Shown: positions 8,015 through 16,287 of the stretch, piece by piece
Position numbering within the stretch: the first letter of the stretch is position 1
Layout: each line of letters starts with the position of its first letter
Origin: Bacteroidales bacterium
GTDB lineage: Bacteria; Bacteroidota; Bacteroidia; Bacteroidales; WCHB1-69
Assembly (NCBI GenBank): GCA_024400775.1
Contig: JAKSMF010000003.1
Location: 1 to 40,786, forward strand
Length of the DNA stretch: 40,786 nt
Direction of reading: 5' to 3'
Position numbers and translations under genes: made by a program
Notes under the pieces: generated by a model
What the model was told of the DNA's origin: nothing
Seen by the model: only the letters and a program-made list of their open reading frames with translations
Databases searched by the model: none

Positions 8015-9370
8015 ATGAAACGCTTCCTTGTCGCTTTATTGCTCTTCGCCATCAACGCCACACTTTCCGCACAAAATCACGGTGATAGTGTAATCTATAA
8101 GAGAGATTTCAGGAAACTGACTTTTTATGCCGACGGCACATATAAATATGTGCGTTATCCGTGCGACATCTGCCCACAACTAACTCCTGGGGATGTCGAA
8201 AGCTTCGGTACCTATTACAAGGTTGACAAAAGTTATTACCTTTTCTCTGACAAATCACTAAAATCCTCATACTCAAATCTATATGCCCGCGAGTCAGTTC
8301 TTGACAACGACAGTATCACTTTCCATTTCCAACTTCCTCGCCCCAACGAAAAGACCGACTACGGCAATTGGCTGTTTTTCCAAGTCACACTCTTTTTAAA
8401 GCCGGAGAACCAAGACTGGTATTTTTCAACTCGCTGGAAAAACACCAAAGTATATTACACCGACGATGTCACGTTGACCATTCCGAAGCCAGATCAGGAG
8501 ATTGAGAATTATACCGTCAACGTATTTTCAGCTAACTGCGAAGCATCAATCCCGCAACTCTCACTTGACTATGAAATCGACAATCCCGATGCCAACGTAT
8601 TCGATATCTCACTGCCGATGGCCACGCCCGAATTCTTCATCTATACGCGCTATTATGGCGAGCCCGTGACTATATTGGATGACGATGCCGTATTGTTTGG
8701 CGACCACGTATTATTGCGTTGGGGCGCCTTTGACGACATTTTTTATTCTCCATACAGTGGTGTGCCCAAGAAGTACCACAAATATGTACTAGGAAGTGTA
8801 GAGGCCTTTCATAAACATGGGCAAGAAAACAAAATTGGATATCCATTAGAGTGGGAAAAGGATATATCGATTTGTGGATTTCGCTATTCGGCAAATGCTC
8901 TGTTTGATGCGGTCCTCCCCTATTCTCCCAATAATTTTTGGGATGAAAAACAATACGAAGATGCCGGTTTCGACTGCGACAGTTGCCAGCGCGCATTCAT
9001 TGACACGCTTTGTCAACGATACATTCAACTGCCCGCTAATGCCTTCTATTTATTTATCTTAGACAAGATTTGTCAGCAGGCGGACGGCTGGATGGGCGAA
9101 TATATGATATGGGAAACAGTAAAAATTTTCCACGCTGTTCCCCAATATTTCTGCCAATATCTCTTTGACAATCGCAACAACGATGATGAAAACGGCAATC
9201 ATCGGTGGGGAATAGACGATTATCTATTGTGGTGGCTTTCCAGTTGTGCCGCCCAAGAGCCATCGGTTAAATCCTTTCAGAATGCTTTACGGGAATCCAT
9301 CAAAATTGCCGTTACAGACAAAGAAGTGCAAGAATACATTTCGAAAGCGATTATTGATAAGATAGAGTAA
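8015..9370 (+). CDS. Secreted protein of unknown function
   Basis: A 451-residue protein I do not recognise. The ATG at 8015 is chosen because it begins a clear signal peptide (MKRFLVALLLFAINATLSAQ); the longer open frame reads back through the flavin reductase gene. The N-terminal half contains several acidic and aromatic segments (YKYVRYPCDICPQLTPGD; TDYGNWLFFQVTLFL). The C-terminal half is rich in Cys, Trp and Asp, including DAGFDCDSCQRAF and WGIDDYLLWWLSSCA. No T9SS sorting domain is seen. It is probably co-transcribed with the flavin reductase-like gene. Confidence 0.75.
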   Translation: MKRFLVALLLFAINATLSAQNHGDSVIYKRDFRKLTFYADGTYKYVRYPCDICPQLTPGDVESFGTYYKVDKSYYLFSDKSLKSSYSNLYARESVLDNDSITFHFQLPRPNEKTDYGNWLFFQVTLFLKPENQDWYFSTRWKNTKVYYTDDVTLTIPKPDQEIENYTVNVFSANCEASIPQLSLDYEIDNPDANVFDISLPMATPEFFIYTRYYGEPVTILDDDAVLFGDHVLLRWGAFDDIFYSPYSGVPKKYHKYVLGSVEAFHKHGQENKIGYPLEWEKDISICGFRYSANALFDAVLPYSPNNFWDEKQYEDAGFDCDSCQRAFIDTLCQRYIQLPANAFYLFILDKICQQADGWMGEYMIWETVKIFHAVPQYFCQYLFDNRNNDDENGNHRWGIDDYLLWWLSSCAAQEPSVKSFQNALRESIKIAVTDKEVQEYISKAIIDKIE

Positions 9371-9390
9371 AGGGAATTGAAAATTTATCG

Positions 9391-9398
9391 TACCTTTG
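9391..9398 (+). promoter_or_regulatory. -7 box upstream of the helicase
   Basis: TACCTTTG matches TAnnTTTG and lies 19 bases before the helicase ATG. No TTG at -33 spacing is evident, so the call rests on the -7 element and position. Confidence 0.5.
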
Positions 9399-9417
9399 CG
9401 CCTGATTATTTACTGTG

Positions 9418-11604
9418 ATGACATCTATCTACGATATTGCTAACGACTTCAGTGAGAATACTTCACGCGCTATCTTTCTGACTGGCAAAGCGGGAACGGG
9501 AAAGACCACCTTTTTAAAGAACCTCCGTTTGCACACCCGCAAACAGATGGCCGTGGTCGCCCCTACCGGCGTCGCCGCCATCAATGCCGGTGGCGTCACC
9601 ATGCACTCCTTCTTCCAACTGCCATTCACACCGTTCGTGCCTACCGATGAAGGACGCCGCAACTTGTTGGGCAAAATCAAAATGACCAACATCCGCCGGA
9701 AGGTAATGCAACAACTTGAAATACTGGTAATTGACGAAATCAGCATGGTGCGCGCCGACATACTTGACGCCATCGACACCATCCTGCGACACTTCCGCTT
9801 CCGTCGCAATGAACCCTTCGGCGGAGTGCAAGTCATCTACATCGGCGACCTCTACCAACTTCCGCCCGTCGCCGTCAATGAAGAGTGGGAACTGCTACAA
9901 AACTACTACCGAACCCCTTTCTTCTTCGATAGTTATGTAGTTCAACAACAACCACCTACCTACATTGAGCTCGACAAGATTTTCCGCCAACAAAATGCCG
10001 ATTTCGTGCAACTTCTGAACGAAGTCCGCAACGACAAACTTACCGAAAAAGGATTGGAACTGCTGAAAAGTCGCTACAAACCCAACTTCCAACTCTCCAG
10101 ACATCCCGACTACATCTTTCTGACCACACACAACGCCAACGCCAACCACATCAACTTGGAAGAGATGCGCCGCCTCAAAGCCAAGAAATTCCATTTCGAA
10201 GCAGTCATCGACGGCGACTTCCCAGAAAAAAACTATCCCAACGACCCGGTTTTGGAATTGAAACTGGGAGCCAAAGTGATGTTCATCGCCAACGACAACC
10301 ACCAACCACGCCGGTACTTCAATGGTAAAATCGGGACTGTCTGGGAAGTCGATAACAAGCACATAAAAGTCATCTGCGATGGCGAAGACGACGCTATCGA
10401 CGTGGCTTACGAAACCTGGGAAAACATCCGCTACAACGTCAATCGCAGCTCCGGACTTATTGAAGAACAGACACTTGGCACTTATACACAATACCCTCTG
10501 CGACTCGCTTGGGCCATCACCATACACAAAAGCCAAGGCCTCACTTTCGACAAAGCCATTATTGATGCTGAATGGGCTTTTTCTTCGGGGCAAGTGTACG
10601 TGGCACTAAGCCGTTGCCGCTCGCTCGAAGGCCTTGTACTCACCAGCGGCATCCGCCGAGAAAGTCTTTATGTGGATTCTTCCGTCGTCAACTACGCACA
10701 ACAAAAACTGCCTACCGAACAACTGAACGAACAACTGAAACAGGCACGCGCCGAATATGACGAACAAATCCTGCGCAGCATCTATGACTTCAAATTCGCC
10801 GACGGACAGTGCGGACAGCTATTGGCGCACGTCAATCGCCACAACGACAAACTCAACCTCGAAGGCATGGACCACGCCGCCGACCTGCGCCGAGACATCG
10901 CCGCCCTCAAAAAAGTGGGCGACACCTTCCAAATCCAAATCCACGAACTATATGCCAACCACAGCGACAAACTGGAAGAACGACTGAAGGCAGCGGCCAC
11001 CTATTTCAAAAAAGAACTGGGAGACATCATCTACAACTGCACACACTCCCCCGCCGAAATCCGCGACGAAGATGTCGCCAAAGACTACAAAGAAATGCTC
11101 AAAACGCTCTTCAGCGAACTCTCACTAAAAAAGCACCTCGTCACCGGAATCGTAAAAGACTATACCACAGAAGGTTATTACCGATTACGCGATAATTTCA
11201 GACTCCCATCATTCTCATTTTCCACCATCGACATTTTTTCAAAAATAAAAGAAAAGATAAAGAAGGAAAGCAAAAAGAAGAAAGAGAAGAAGTCAAAAAT
11301 CGAAAACACACCCTCATACATTATTTCGGGTGACATGTTCAAAGAAGGTAAAAACATCGCCGAAATCGCACAACAACGCAACTACGCCGTCTCAACCATC
11401 GAAGGTCATATTCTCAGATGCATCAACGAAAACCTGCTAAACGCCAACGACATCCTTGATGCGGACATCATCAGCGGGATACGCAAACTCAACTCCGAAG
11501 GACTTTCGACCACGGAAATCTTCGCCGAACTCGAAGGCAATATTTCCTACGGCGAAATCCGCATCGCCCTCGCCGGCATTCCTCGGCCCGAAAAAGATTC
11601 CTAA
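9418..11604 (+). CDS. Pif1/RecD-like superfamily 1 helicase with C-terminal HTH domain
   Basis: A 728-residue ATP-dependent DNA helicase of the Pif1-like group common in Bacteroidota. Walker A GKAGTGKT is at 23-30, motif II DEIS at 106-109, motif III GDLYQLPP at 143-150, and the late helicase motifs ITIHKSQGLTFDKAIID and GQVYVALSRC are near 360-400. After a helical region and a run of lysines (residues about 610-630, KKESKKKKEKKSK) the C-terminus has two helix-turn-helix-like stretches (KNIAEIAQQRNYAVSTIEGH; LSTTEIFAELEGNISYGEIR), like the RecQ/helicase-associated HTH domain. A GTG at 9415 gives one more residue; the adjacent ATG at 9418 is preferred. Likely roles are genome maintenance such as G-quadruplex or R-loop unwinding, by family analogy. 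Confidence 0.9.
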   Translation: MTSIYDIANDFSENTSRAIFLTGKAGTGKTTFLKNLRLHTRKQMAVVAPTGVAAINAGGVTMHSFFQLPFTPFVPTDEGRRNLLGKIKMTNIRRKVMQQLEILVIDEISMVRADILDAIDTILRHFRFRRNEPFGGVQVIYIGDLYQLPPVAVNEEWELLQNYYRTPFFFDSYVVQQQPPTYIELDKIFRQQNADFVQLLNEVRNDKLTEKGLELLKSRYKPNFQLSRHPDYIFLTTHNANANHINLEEMRRLKAKKFHFEAVIDGDFPEKNYPNDPVLELKLGAKVMFIANDNHQPRRYFNGKIGTVWEVDNKHIKVICDGEDDAIDVAYETWENIRYNVNRSSGLIEEQTLGTYTQYPLRLAWAITIHKSQGLTFDKAIIDAEWAFSSGQVYVALSRCRSLEGLVLTSGIRRESLYVDSSVVNYAQQKLPTEQLNEQLKQARAEYDEQILRSIYDFKFADGQCGQLLAHVNRHNDKLNLEGMDHAADLRRDIAALKKVGDTFQIQIHELYANHSDKLEERLKAAATYFKKELGDIIYNCTHSPAEIRDEDVAKDYKEMLKTLFSELSLKKHLVTGIVKDYTTEGYYRLRDNFRLPSFSFSTIDIFSKIKEKIKKESKKKKEKKSKIENTPSYIISGDMFKEGKNIAEIAQQRNYAVSTIEGHILRCINENLLNANDILDADIISGIRKLNSEGLSTTEIFAELEGNISYGEIRIALAGIPRPEKDS

Positions 11605-11693
11605 TACACGTCCCTTCTCCCAGCCTCCTCATCCTCCCTTCTGCCAACTATTCACTTCTAACTTTTTTGTCACCGTAGTTTACAAGATTTTTG

Positions 11694-11701
11694 TATCTTT
11701 G
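11694..11701 (+). promoter_or_regulatory. -7 box upstream of kamA
   Basis: TATCTTTG fits TAnnTTTG and lies 45 bases before the kamA ATG. A TTTTTTG ends at 11669, giving a 24-bp gap, a little longer than usual. The rest of the 142-bp gap between helicase and kamA shows no gene. Confidence 0.55.
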
Positions 11702-11746
11702 CAACCGCAATTAATGCGCAAAAATAATTTATAAAATATTAATATA

Positions 11747-12988
11747 ATGGCAAGTAGAAGAAAAGAACTCTTTCCGAACGTTACCGATGAGCAATGGAAC
11801 GATTGGAAATGGCAAGTAAAAAACAGAATTGAAAATCTGGACCAGCTGAAACAGTATGTGACTTTGACACCGGAAGAAGCTGAAGGCGTTAGCAAAACCC
11901 TCCAGACCCTCCGTATGGCCATCACTCCTTACTATTTGAGCTTGATTGACCCCAACGATCCGTATTGTCCGATCCGCCGCCAGGCCATCCCCACCGCTGC
12001 TGAAGTCCATCAGTCGGCCGCCGACCTGCTCGACCCGCTCCACGAAGACGAAGATTCTCCGGTTCCCGGCCTCACCCATCGTTACCCGGACCGCGTCCTC
12101 CTGCTCATCACCGACCAGTGCTCTATGTACTGCCGCCACTGCACTCGCCGCCGCTTCGCCGGTCAACACGACTGCGAAATGCCCGGCGAACGCATTCAGA
12201 AAGCAATCGACTACATCGCCCGCACTCCGCAAGTCCGCGACGTGCTCCTCTCCGGCGGCGACGCCCTCATGGTCAGCGATGAAACCCTGGAATCCATCAT
12301 CCAGCGCCTCCGCGCCATCCCTCACGTCGAAATCATCCGCCTCGGCACCCGCACGCCCGTTGTTTGCCCGCAGCGTATCACCGACAACCTCTGCAATATG
12401 CTCAAAAAATACCATCCGATTTGGGTCAACACGCACTTCAACCACCCGAACGAAATCACTCCCGAATCCACCGAAGCCTGCGCCAAACTCGCCAACGCCG
12501 GTATTCCGCTCGGCAACCAGTCTGTACTCCTCCGCGGCGTTAACGACTGCGTCCACGTTATGAAGACTTTGGTTCAGGGACTGGTAAAAATCCGCGTTCG
12601 TCCCTACTACATCTACCAGTGCGACCTCTCCATGGGCCTCGAACACTTCCGCACTCCTGTTTCCAAAGGTATAGAAATCATCGAAAACCTCCGCGGTCAT
12701 ACCTCCGGTTACGCCGTTCCCACCTTCGTAGTTGACGCTCCCGGCGGCGGCGGCAAAACACCCGTTATGCCCAACTACGTCATCTCTCAAAGCCCCAACA
12801 AGGTCATCCTCAGAAACTTCGAAGGCGTTATCACTACCTATACCGAACCGACCGACTACAAAGAAGAATGCCACTGCGAAAAATGTAAGCAGAACCCGCA
12901 CGCTGAAGGCGTTGCCTCTCTGCTCCGAGGCGAACACCTCTCTCTCGAACCGCAAGACCTCGAACGCAAAAAACGTCATACGAAATAA
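11747..12988 (+). CDS. kamA: L-lysine 2,3-aminomutase (radical SAM)
   Basis: Lysine 2,3-aminomutase, 413 residues. It moves the alpha-amino group of L-lysine to C3 using a [4Fe-4S] cluster, S-adenosylmethionine and PLP, giving beta-lysine, the entry to lysine fermentation. Residues correspond in number to those I recall for the Clostridium subterminale enzyme: cluster cysteines C125, C129 and C132 (CSMYCRHC), R134, substrate-binding D293 and D330, the PLP lysine K337 in PGGGGK, and zinc-site cysteines C268, C375, C377 and C380. Complete retention argues for a true lysine enzyme rather than the EpmB-type homologue. The other lysine-fermentation genes are not adjacent. It has its own promoter and terminator. 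Confidence 0.97.
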   Translation: MASRRKELFPNVTDEQWNDWKWQVKNRIENLDQLKQYVTLTPEEAEGVSKTLQTLRMAITPYYLSLIDPNDPYCPIRRQAIPTAAEVHQSAADLLDPLHEDEDSPVPGLTHRYPDRVLLLITDQCSMYCRHCTRRRFAGQHDCEMPGERIQKAIDYIARTPQVRDVLLSGGDALMVSDETLESIIQRLRAIPHVEIIRLGTRTPVVCPQRITDNLCNMLKKYHPIWVNTHFNHPNEITPESTEACAKLANAGIPLGNQSVLLRGVNDCVHVMKTLVQGLVKIRVRPYYIYQCDLSMGLEHFRTPVSKGIEIIENLRGHTSGYAVPTFVVDAPGGGGKTPVMPNYVISQSPNKVILRNFEGVITTYTEPTDYKEECHCEKCKQNPHAEGVASLLRGEHLSLEPQDLERKKRHTK

Positions 12989-13010
12989 GTTTTTCTCTTT
13001 TTTCATACTC

Positions 13011-13040
13011 AGAGGCACTTTGAAAAGTGCCTCTTTTTTT
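13011..13040 (+). terminator. Intrinsic terminator after kamA
   Basis: A perfect 10-bp stem (AGAGGCACTT with AAGTGCCTCT) with a TGAA loop and a T-run to 13040, 22 bases after the kamA stop. Confidence 0.92.
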
Positions 13041-13126
13041 ATCTTTGATGCTAAGAACCACACAATCAGAACCTTACAACTCTATATAAAATTTCCGACC
13101 TATAGTGCAATTTCAAAAAATTATAG

Positions 13127-13134
13127 TATATTTG
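13127..13134 (+). promoter_or_regulatory. -7 box of the tRNA-Val gene
   Basis: TATATTTG matches TAnnTTTG and ends 11 bases before the mature tRNA 5' end, the spacing expected for a stand-alone tRNA gene. Confidence 0.6.
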
Positions 13135-13145
13135 CAACCTCAAAT

Positions 13146-13220
13146 GGGACGTTAGCCCAGTTGGTTTAGAGCGCTGCCTTCACACGGCAGAGGTCACTGG
13201 TTCAAATCCAGTACGCCCCA
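13146..13220 (+). tRNA. tRNA-Val (anticodon CAC)
   Basis: A 75-base cloverleaf. The anticodon arm CTGCC-TTCACAC-GGCAG reads anticodon CAC (valine, codon GUG). The T arm ACTGG-TTCAAAT-CCAGT is perfect, and the D arm is GCCC...GAGC. The acceptor GGGACGT/ACGCCCC has one A-C mismatch (A4-C69) and the D stem has another (C12-A23). The CCA end is not encoded. It has its own -7 box and terminator. The two mismatches are unusual but everything else is canonical, so a functional gene is likelier than a relic. Confidence 0.9.
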
Positions 13221-13221
13221 C

Positions 13222-13252
13222 AAAAGCACTTGTAGTTTCTACAGGTGCTTTT
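13222..13252 (+). terminator. Terminator after tRNA-Val
   Basis: A 14-bp stem (13222-13235 with 13239-13252, one T-G wobble) with a 3-base loop, then CTTTTT. It begins two bases after the tRNA discriminator base. Confidence 0.85.
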
Positions 13253-13260
13253 CTTTTTAC

Positions 13261-13546
13261 CCCATTTTCATAACCGTCCCATCAACTTTCGTGGGTCTCC
13301 GTCCAAACTTACCACCTTACGGCTTTCCTCCTTGCAATGGGTTGTTTTCAATGCAATCACGACAATGTTCTGACACAGCTTGCTCAGGGTGGCCCGGCGG
13401 CGGGGGATTCGACCATGTCACACCTTAGAGACAGAATTTCCCATCTCTACTCCGTCTAATGAAAACATCTCGCCCCACCGCAGCCAGCTCGTATTCAGCT
13501 ACAGCCATGAAACACAATTACACGAAAGAACAATGACAGTCAACCA
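13261..13546. other. Intergenic stretch, possible gene remnant
   Basis: No intact gene is convincing here. On the minus strand, stop codons bound a frame of about 50 codons (roughly 13269-13418) that reads smoothly through LSKLCQNIVVIALKTTHC and ends DGDPRKLMGRL. It lacks a good start. It may be a decayed coding fragment. There is a 76-codon plus-strand frame (13380-13610) but it runs through the gldN terminator and is probably spurious. No copy of the tRNA 3' end was found, so an integrated element is not supported. Confidence 0.3.
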
Positions 13547-13547
13547 C

Positions 13548-13580
13548 AAAAAAAAGCGACAGTGTCACCACTGTCGCTTT
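13548..13580 (-). terminator. Terminator of the type IX secretion operon
   Basis: A perfect 12-bp stem (13553-13564 with 13569-13580) with a 4-base loop. On the minus strand it is followed by an 8-T run and lies 27 bases past the gldN stop, so it ends the porP-gldKLMN transcript. Confidence 0.92.
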
Positions 13581-13606
13581 CGTTATGAAAAAAATTGTGT
13601 TCTTGA

Positions 13607-14557
13607 TTAAAATTCCCAGAGGTCGTGTTCGAAGGTACGAATCTTTTCGGTGATACGTTCTGATTCAATACGCTGGTCACGAGCATTGGCGATATATTCG
13701 TCAATCTGGCGGTTGTTATAGACGTTCTGTTCTTGATAGATGAAGCTGGAAAATTCGCGTTTCCAAGTCAGTACATCATCCAATGACAAACGCTGAGCGT
13801 TGTTTTTCGGATTGTACATCTCCTGCTTTACGAGGTACGGTCTTAACTCAGCATACATAATGTAACCAAGACGTTTCCAAGCTTTAACAGACTGCACTTC
13901 TTCCTCATCAGCTTCCTGACCAGGCATTGGCGGACCACCGCCACCGACTTCGCGTTCAACCTGAATCATCGGTTCCATTTCAAGAATACGCACTTCCAAT
14001 ACGGAACGCTTCTTGTCGAAGAACCAAATCTCCTTAACGCGATACATCAGGATCTGTTTGGCTTCATATTTTTCGTAAATCTCTTTCTGCCCGACCACTT
14101 CGAAAGTTTCCATATCAATGGAGTCAATGGTATGGGTCTCAGACAAAGAGGCACGTACACCTTCACGACTGGTGTACATCGTGCAGAACTCGTCGGTATA
14201 AACCGGCAGGACTTCTGCTTCGGTCTTTTCCGGGTGATCGATGTCGATGGCATCGAAAATCACCTGGCCCAAACTACGCCATGTTCCCTTGGTTTCCTGC
14301 GGGAAATAAAGCGGATGGTTCATCTTCTCACGAAGATCGATGGTTCTCCAAATGGTGTGGTAATACATCACATCAGCATTACGCTGATATACGTACGGAA
14401 CATTTTGTGAGAACTCACCCACCTCGGTTTGCTCCCATGAGTATTCGAGGGGTTTGCGTACCGGCTGGTTCATCGTGCTACCCGTGGAGTCAACCTCCTG
14501 GGCCACGCAAACCGCGGCAAGGCAAAAGGCCAATACTGATACGACAATTTTTTTCAT
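13607..14557 (-). CDS. gldN: Type IX secretion ring protein GldN/PorN
   Basis: GldN/PorN, 316 residues, a periplasmic protein that with GldK forms the ring under the outer membrane in the type IX secretion system. A signal peptide (MKKIVVSVLAFCLAAVCVAQ) is clear. The GldN-like body includes MYYHTIWRTIDLREKMNHPLYFP, a WRSLGQVIFDAI segment and, toward the end, LDDVLTWKREFSSFIYQEQNVYNNR. A Gly/Pro/Glu-rich stretch (VGGGGPPMPGQEADEEEVQ, roughly residues 206-224) interrupts the conserved body and looks like a lineage-specific loop. It is the last gene of the operon, 19 bases after gldM, and is followed by the terminator at 13548. Confidence 0.96.
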   Translation of the reverse strand: MKKIVVSVLAFCLAAVCVAQEVDSTGSTMNQPVRKPLEYSWEQTEVGEFSQNVPYVYQRNADVMYYHTIWRTIDLREKMNHPLYFPQETKGTWRSLGQVIFDAIDIDHPEKTEAEVLPVYTDEFCTMYTSREGVRASLSETHTIDSIDMETFEVVGQKEIYEKYEAKQILMYRVKEIWFFDKKRSVLEVRILEMEPMIQVEREVGGGGPPMPGQEADEEEVQSVKAWKRLGYIMYAELRPYLVKQEMYNPKNNAQRLSLDDVLTWKREFSSFIYQEQNVYNNRQIDEYIANARDQRIESERITEKIRTFEHDLWEF

Positions 14558-14576
14558 AACTTTGATATTTTAAATG

Positions 14577-16238
14577 TTATTTGATACGAACCGTGATATC
14601 ACGCGGCATCGTTCTGGTACCCAATTCAGGTTGTGAAATCTTGATGTTGGAGAACATGAAGACCGTACCTGCGGATGCTCCGTTGATTTTGTCTCTCAAC
14701 TGCTGTGAGAAAGCAGAACCTGAACAGTTGATGGTAGTGATAATACCCTTTTCGATAACATCAACACTGTATGACTGAACCGTCCATTTGAGGTCGAAAG
14801 CGAAGTCTTCGCTCATCTTGGCAATCAACATCGGGTTGGCAGCCAATTCGGCTTTAGATTTTTTACCACCGAAGATGTTAGCACCAATCTGTGCATACGG
14901 ATCCGGAACTTTCTTTACACGGAAGGTCATTTTTGCGCTACCTTCGGAAGTGGTTACAGTAGCTTCAACGGTTCTACCGATCATGCTGGTCGGAGGGATA
15001 ACGTTTCTGCTTGCGCCACTACCTTGAACCTGACAGCCCGGGAAGCTGACGGTCAGCTTGCTGGCATCGCTACCACCGGCTGCGGTAACGGGATTCTTGA
15101 TACCTGCATAAAGAACGTTCATCTTATCTGCAGAAATCGTAGCACCACCCTTCGGAACAACAACGTATTCATCTTTGAAATGATAACGTTCTGCCTTTCC
15201 GGTATTCGGGTTGATAACCTTAACATAACCAGCGATCTTGTGGGTACCCACACCACCACCGGCGATTTCTACCGGAACACCAGTAGCAGGACCGGATTCG
15301 TGAATTGCGCTACCTTCTTCAGCTTCGCTCAAAGAATCAACACCTACTTTGTAGTAAACATCCAACTGCATAGCGGGGTCGAAAGCGGCTACGATAACTG
15401 TTGATTTGTAGCTATCACCTGAGAATAACACTTTGGATTCAGCGATGGAGTGACCAGCGTATTCAGCGAAGGAGAGGTTGGCAGAACCAGCTCTGGAAAT
15501 AATGTAGTTCAATACCACAGCTTCGGCGGACTTCACTTCACTCACCATCTTGCTTAACAAGATAACGGTACCAGCAGTAATCAAATGGTCAAAGTTGTAA
15601 ATTTCCCAACGTACAGGACCGTCTTTAGTCTGGTGGTCATTTGTATTCAAGCTGGCAAGCTGAGCTTCGACGCTCTTATCAACGATACCTTGATCGTTGG
15701 TATAGAACTTCTTCAAACCTTTCTTGTAATCATTGATTTTCTTTTTCAGCACTTGAGCCGGGCAGTTGGCATCATGACCTTCATTGGTACCCAGCATAAA
15801 ATGCGTCGGTTTGTCAAAGTTATCCTTAGCTTCGATTTTGTCAACCGGAACACAAGGGACTTCCCCGTGTTTAGCGTTCTTTTGAGCTTCAACAACCGCA
15901 GAAGCATTTTCGCCATCAACATCCTTGGTCAAATCCCAACGAAGAGTTTCGATGTATTTAACCATTTCATCGGTGGATTTACGCAACTCTTTGGCTTTGC
16001 CCTGGGCTTCTTCGATAGCGGCAGTCAATTCGTCACCACTAACGGTGAGCAAGTTTTCATAACGGTCATCAAGAGCCGTTTTGACGTTCTTATTAGATTG
16101 AATCAACGTATCGTCAACGACGTTGAATGCGTCGAGGATGTCCTTGGCGACGTTCAATGCAAGCATTGCCGTCAACACCAAGTACATCATGCCAATCATC
16201 TGTTGACGTGGTGTTTCTGGACAGTTTTTTGCACCCAT
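14577..16238 (-). CDS. gldM: Type IX secretion motor protein GldM/PorM
   Basis: GldM/PorM, 553 residues. It has one transmembrane helix near the N-terminus (about 14-32, MIGMMYLVLTAMLALNVAK) and a long periplasmic part that carries force from the inner-membrane motor to the GldK/GldN ring. The N-terminal PRQQMIGMMYLV contains the conserved arginine (R11) that pairs with GldL in the membrane. The rest is the helical domain followed by beta-rich repeats typical of GldM. Located between gldL and gldN in the standard order. Confidence 0.97.
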   Translation of the reverse strand: MGAKNCPETPRQQMIGMMYLVLTAMLALNVAKDILDAFNVVDDTLIQSNKNVKTALDDRYENLLTVSGDELTAAIEEAQGKAKELRKSTDEMVKYIETLRWDLTKDVDGENASAVVEAQKNAKHGEVPCVPVDKIEAKDNFDKPTHFMLGTNEGHDANCPAQVLKKKINDYKKGLKKFYTNDQGIVDKSVEAQLASLNTNDHQTKDGPVRWEIYNFDHLITAGTVILLSKMVSEVKSAEAVVLNYIISRAGSANLSFAEYAGHSIAESKVLFSGDSYKSTVIVAAFDPAMQLDVYYKVGVDSLSEAEEGSAIHESGPATGVPVEIAGGGVGTHKIAGYVKVINPNTGKAERYHFKDEYVVVPKGGATISADKMNVLYAGIKNPVTAAGGSDASKLTVSFPGCQVQGSGASRNVIPPTSMIGRTVEATVTTSEGSAKMTFRVKKVPDPYAQIGANIFGGKKSKAELAANPMLIAKMSEDFAFDLKWTVQSYSVDVIEKGIITTINCSGSAFSQQLRDKINGASAGTVFMFSNIKISQPELGTRTMPRDITVRIK

Positions 16239-16287
16239 TTTATTACAATTATTAAATTAAAAATTCCGTGAATAACTGCAATAATCC

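Noticed and set aside
2130..9370. Type IX cargo proteins in the window
   Set aside because: The C-termini of the secreted proteins here do not show the usual sorting-domain pattern, so none is called as cargo.
11729..13063. 444-codon minus-strand frame opposite kamA
   Set aside because: It is antisense to a gene with all catalytic residues of lysine aminomutase; the long frame reflects codon bias of kamA.
13146..13606. Integrated element next to the tRNA
   Set aside because: No integrase, and no second copy of the tRNA 3' end was found in the window.
13380..13610. 76-codon plus-strand frame
   Set aside because: It runs through the strong gldN terminator and has no recognisable sequence or start signal.
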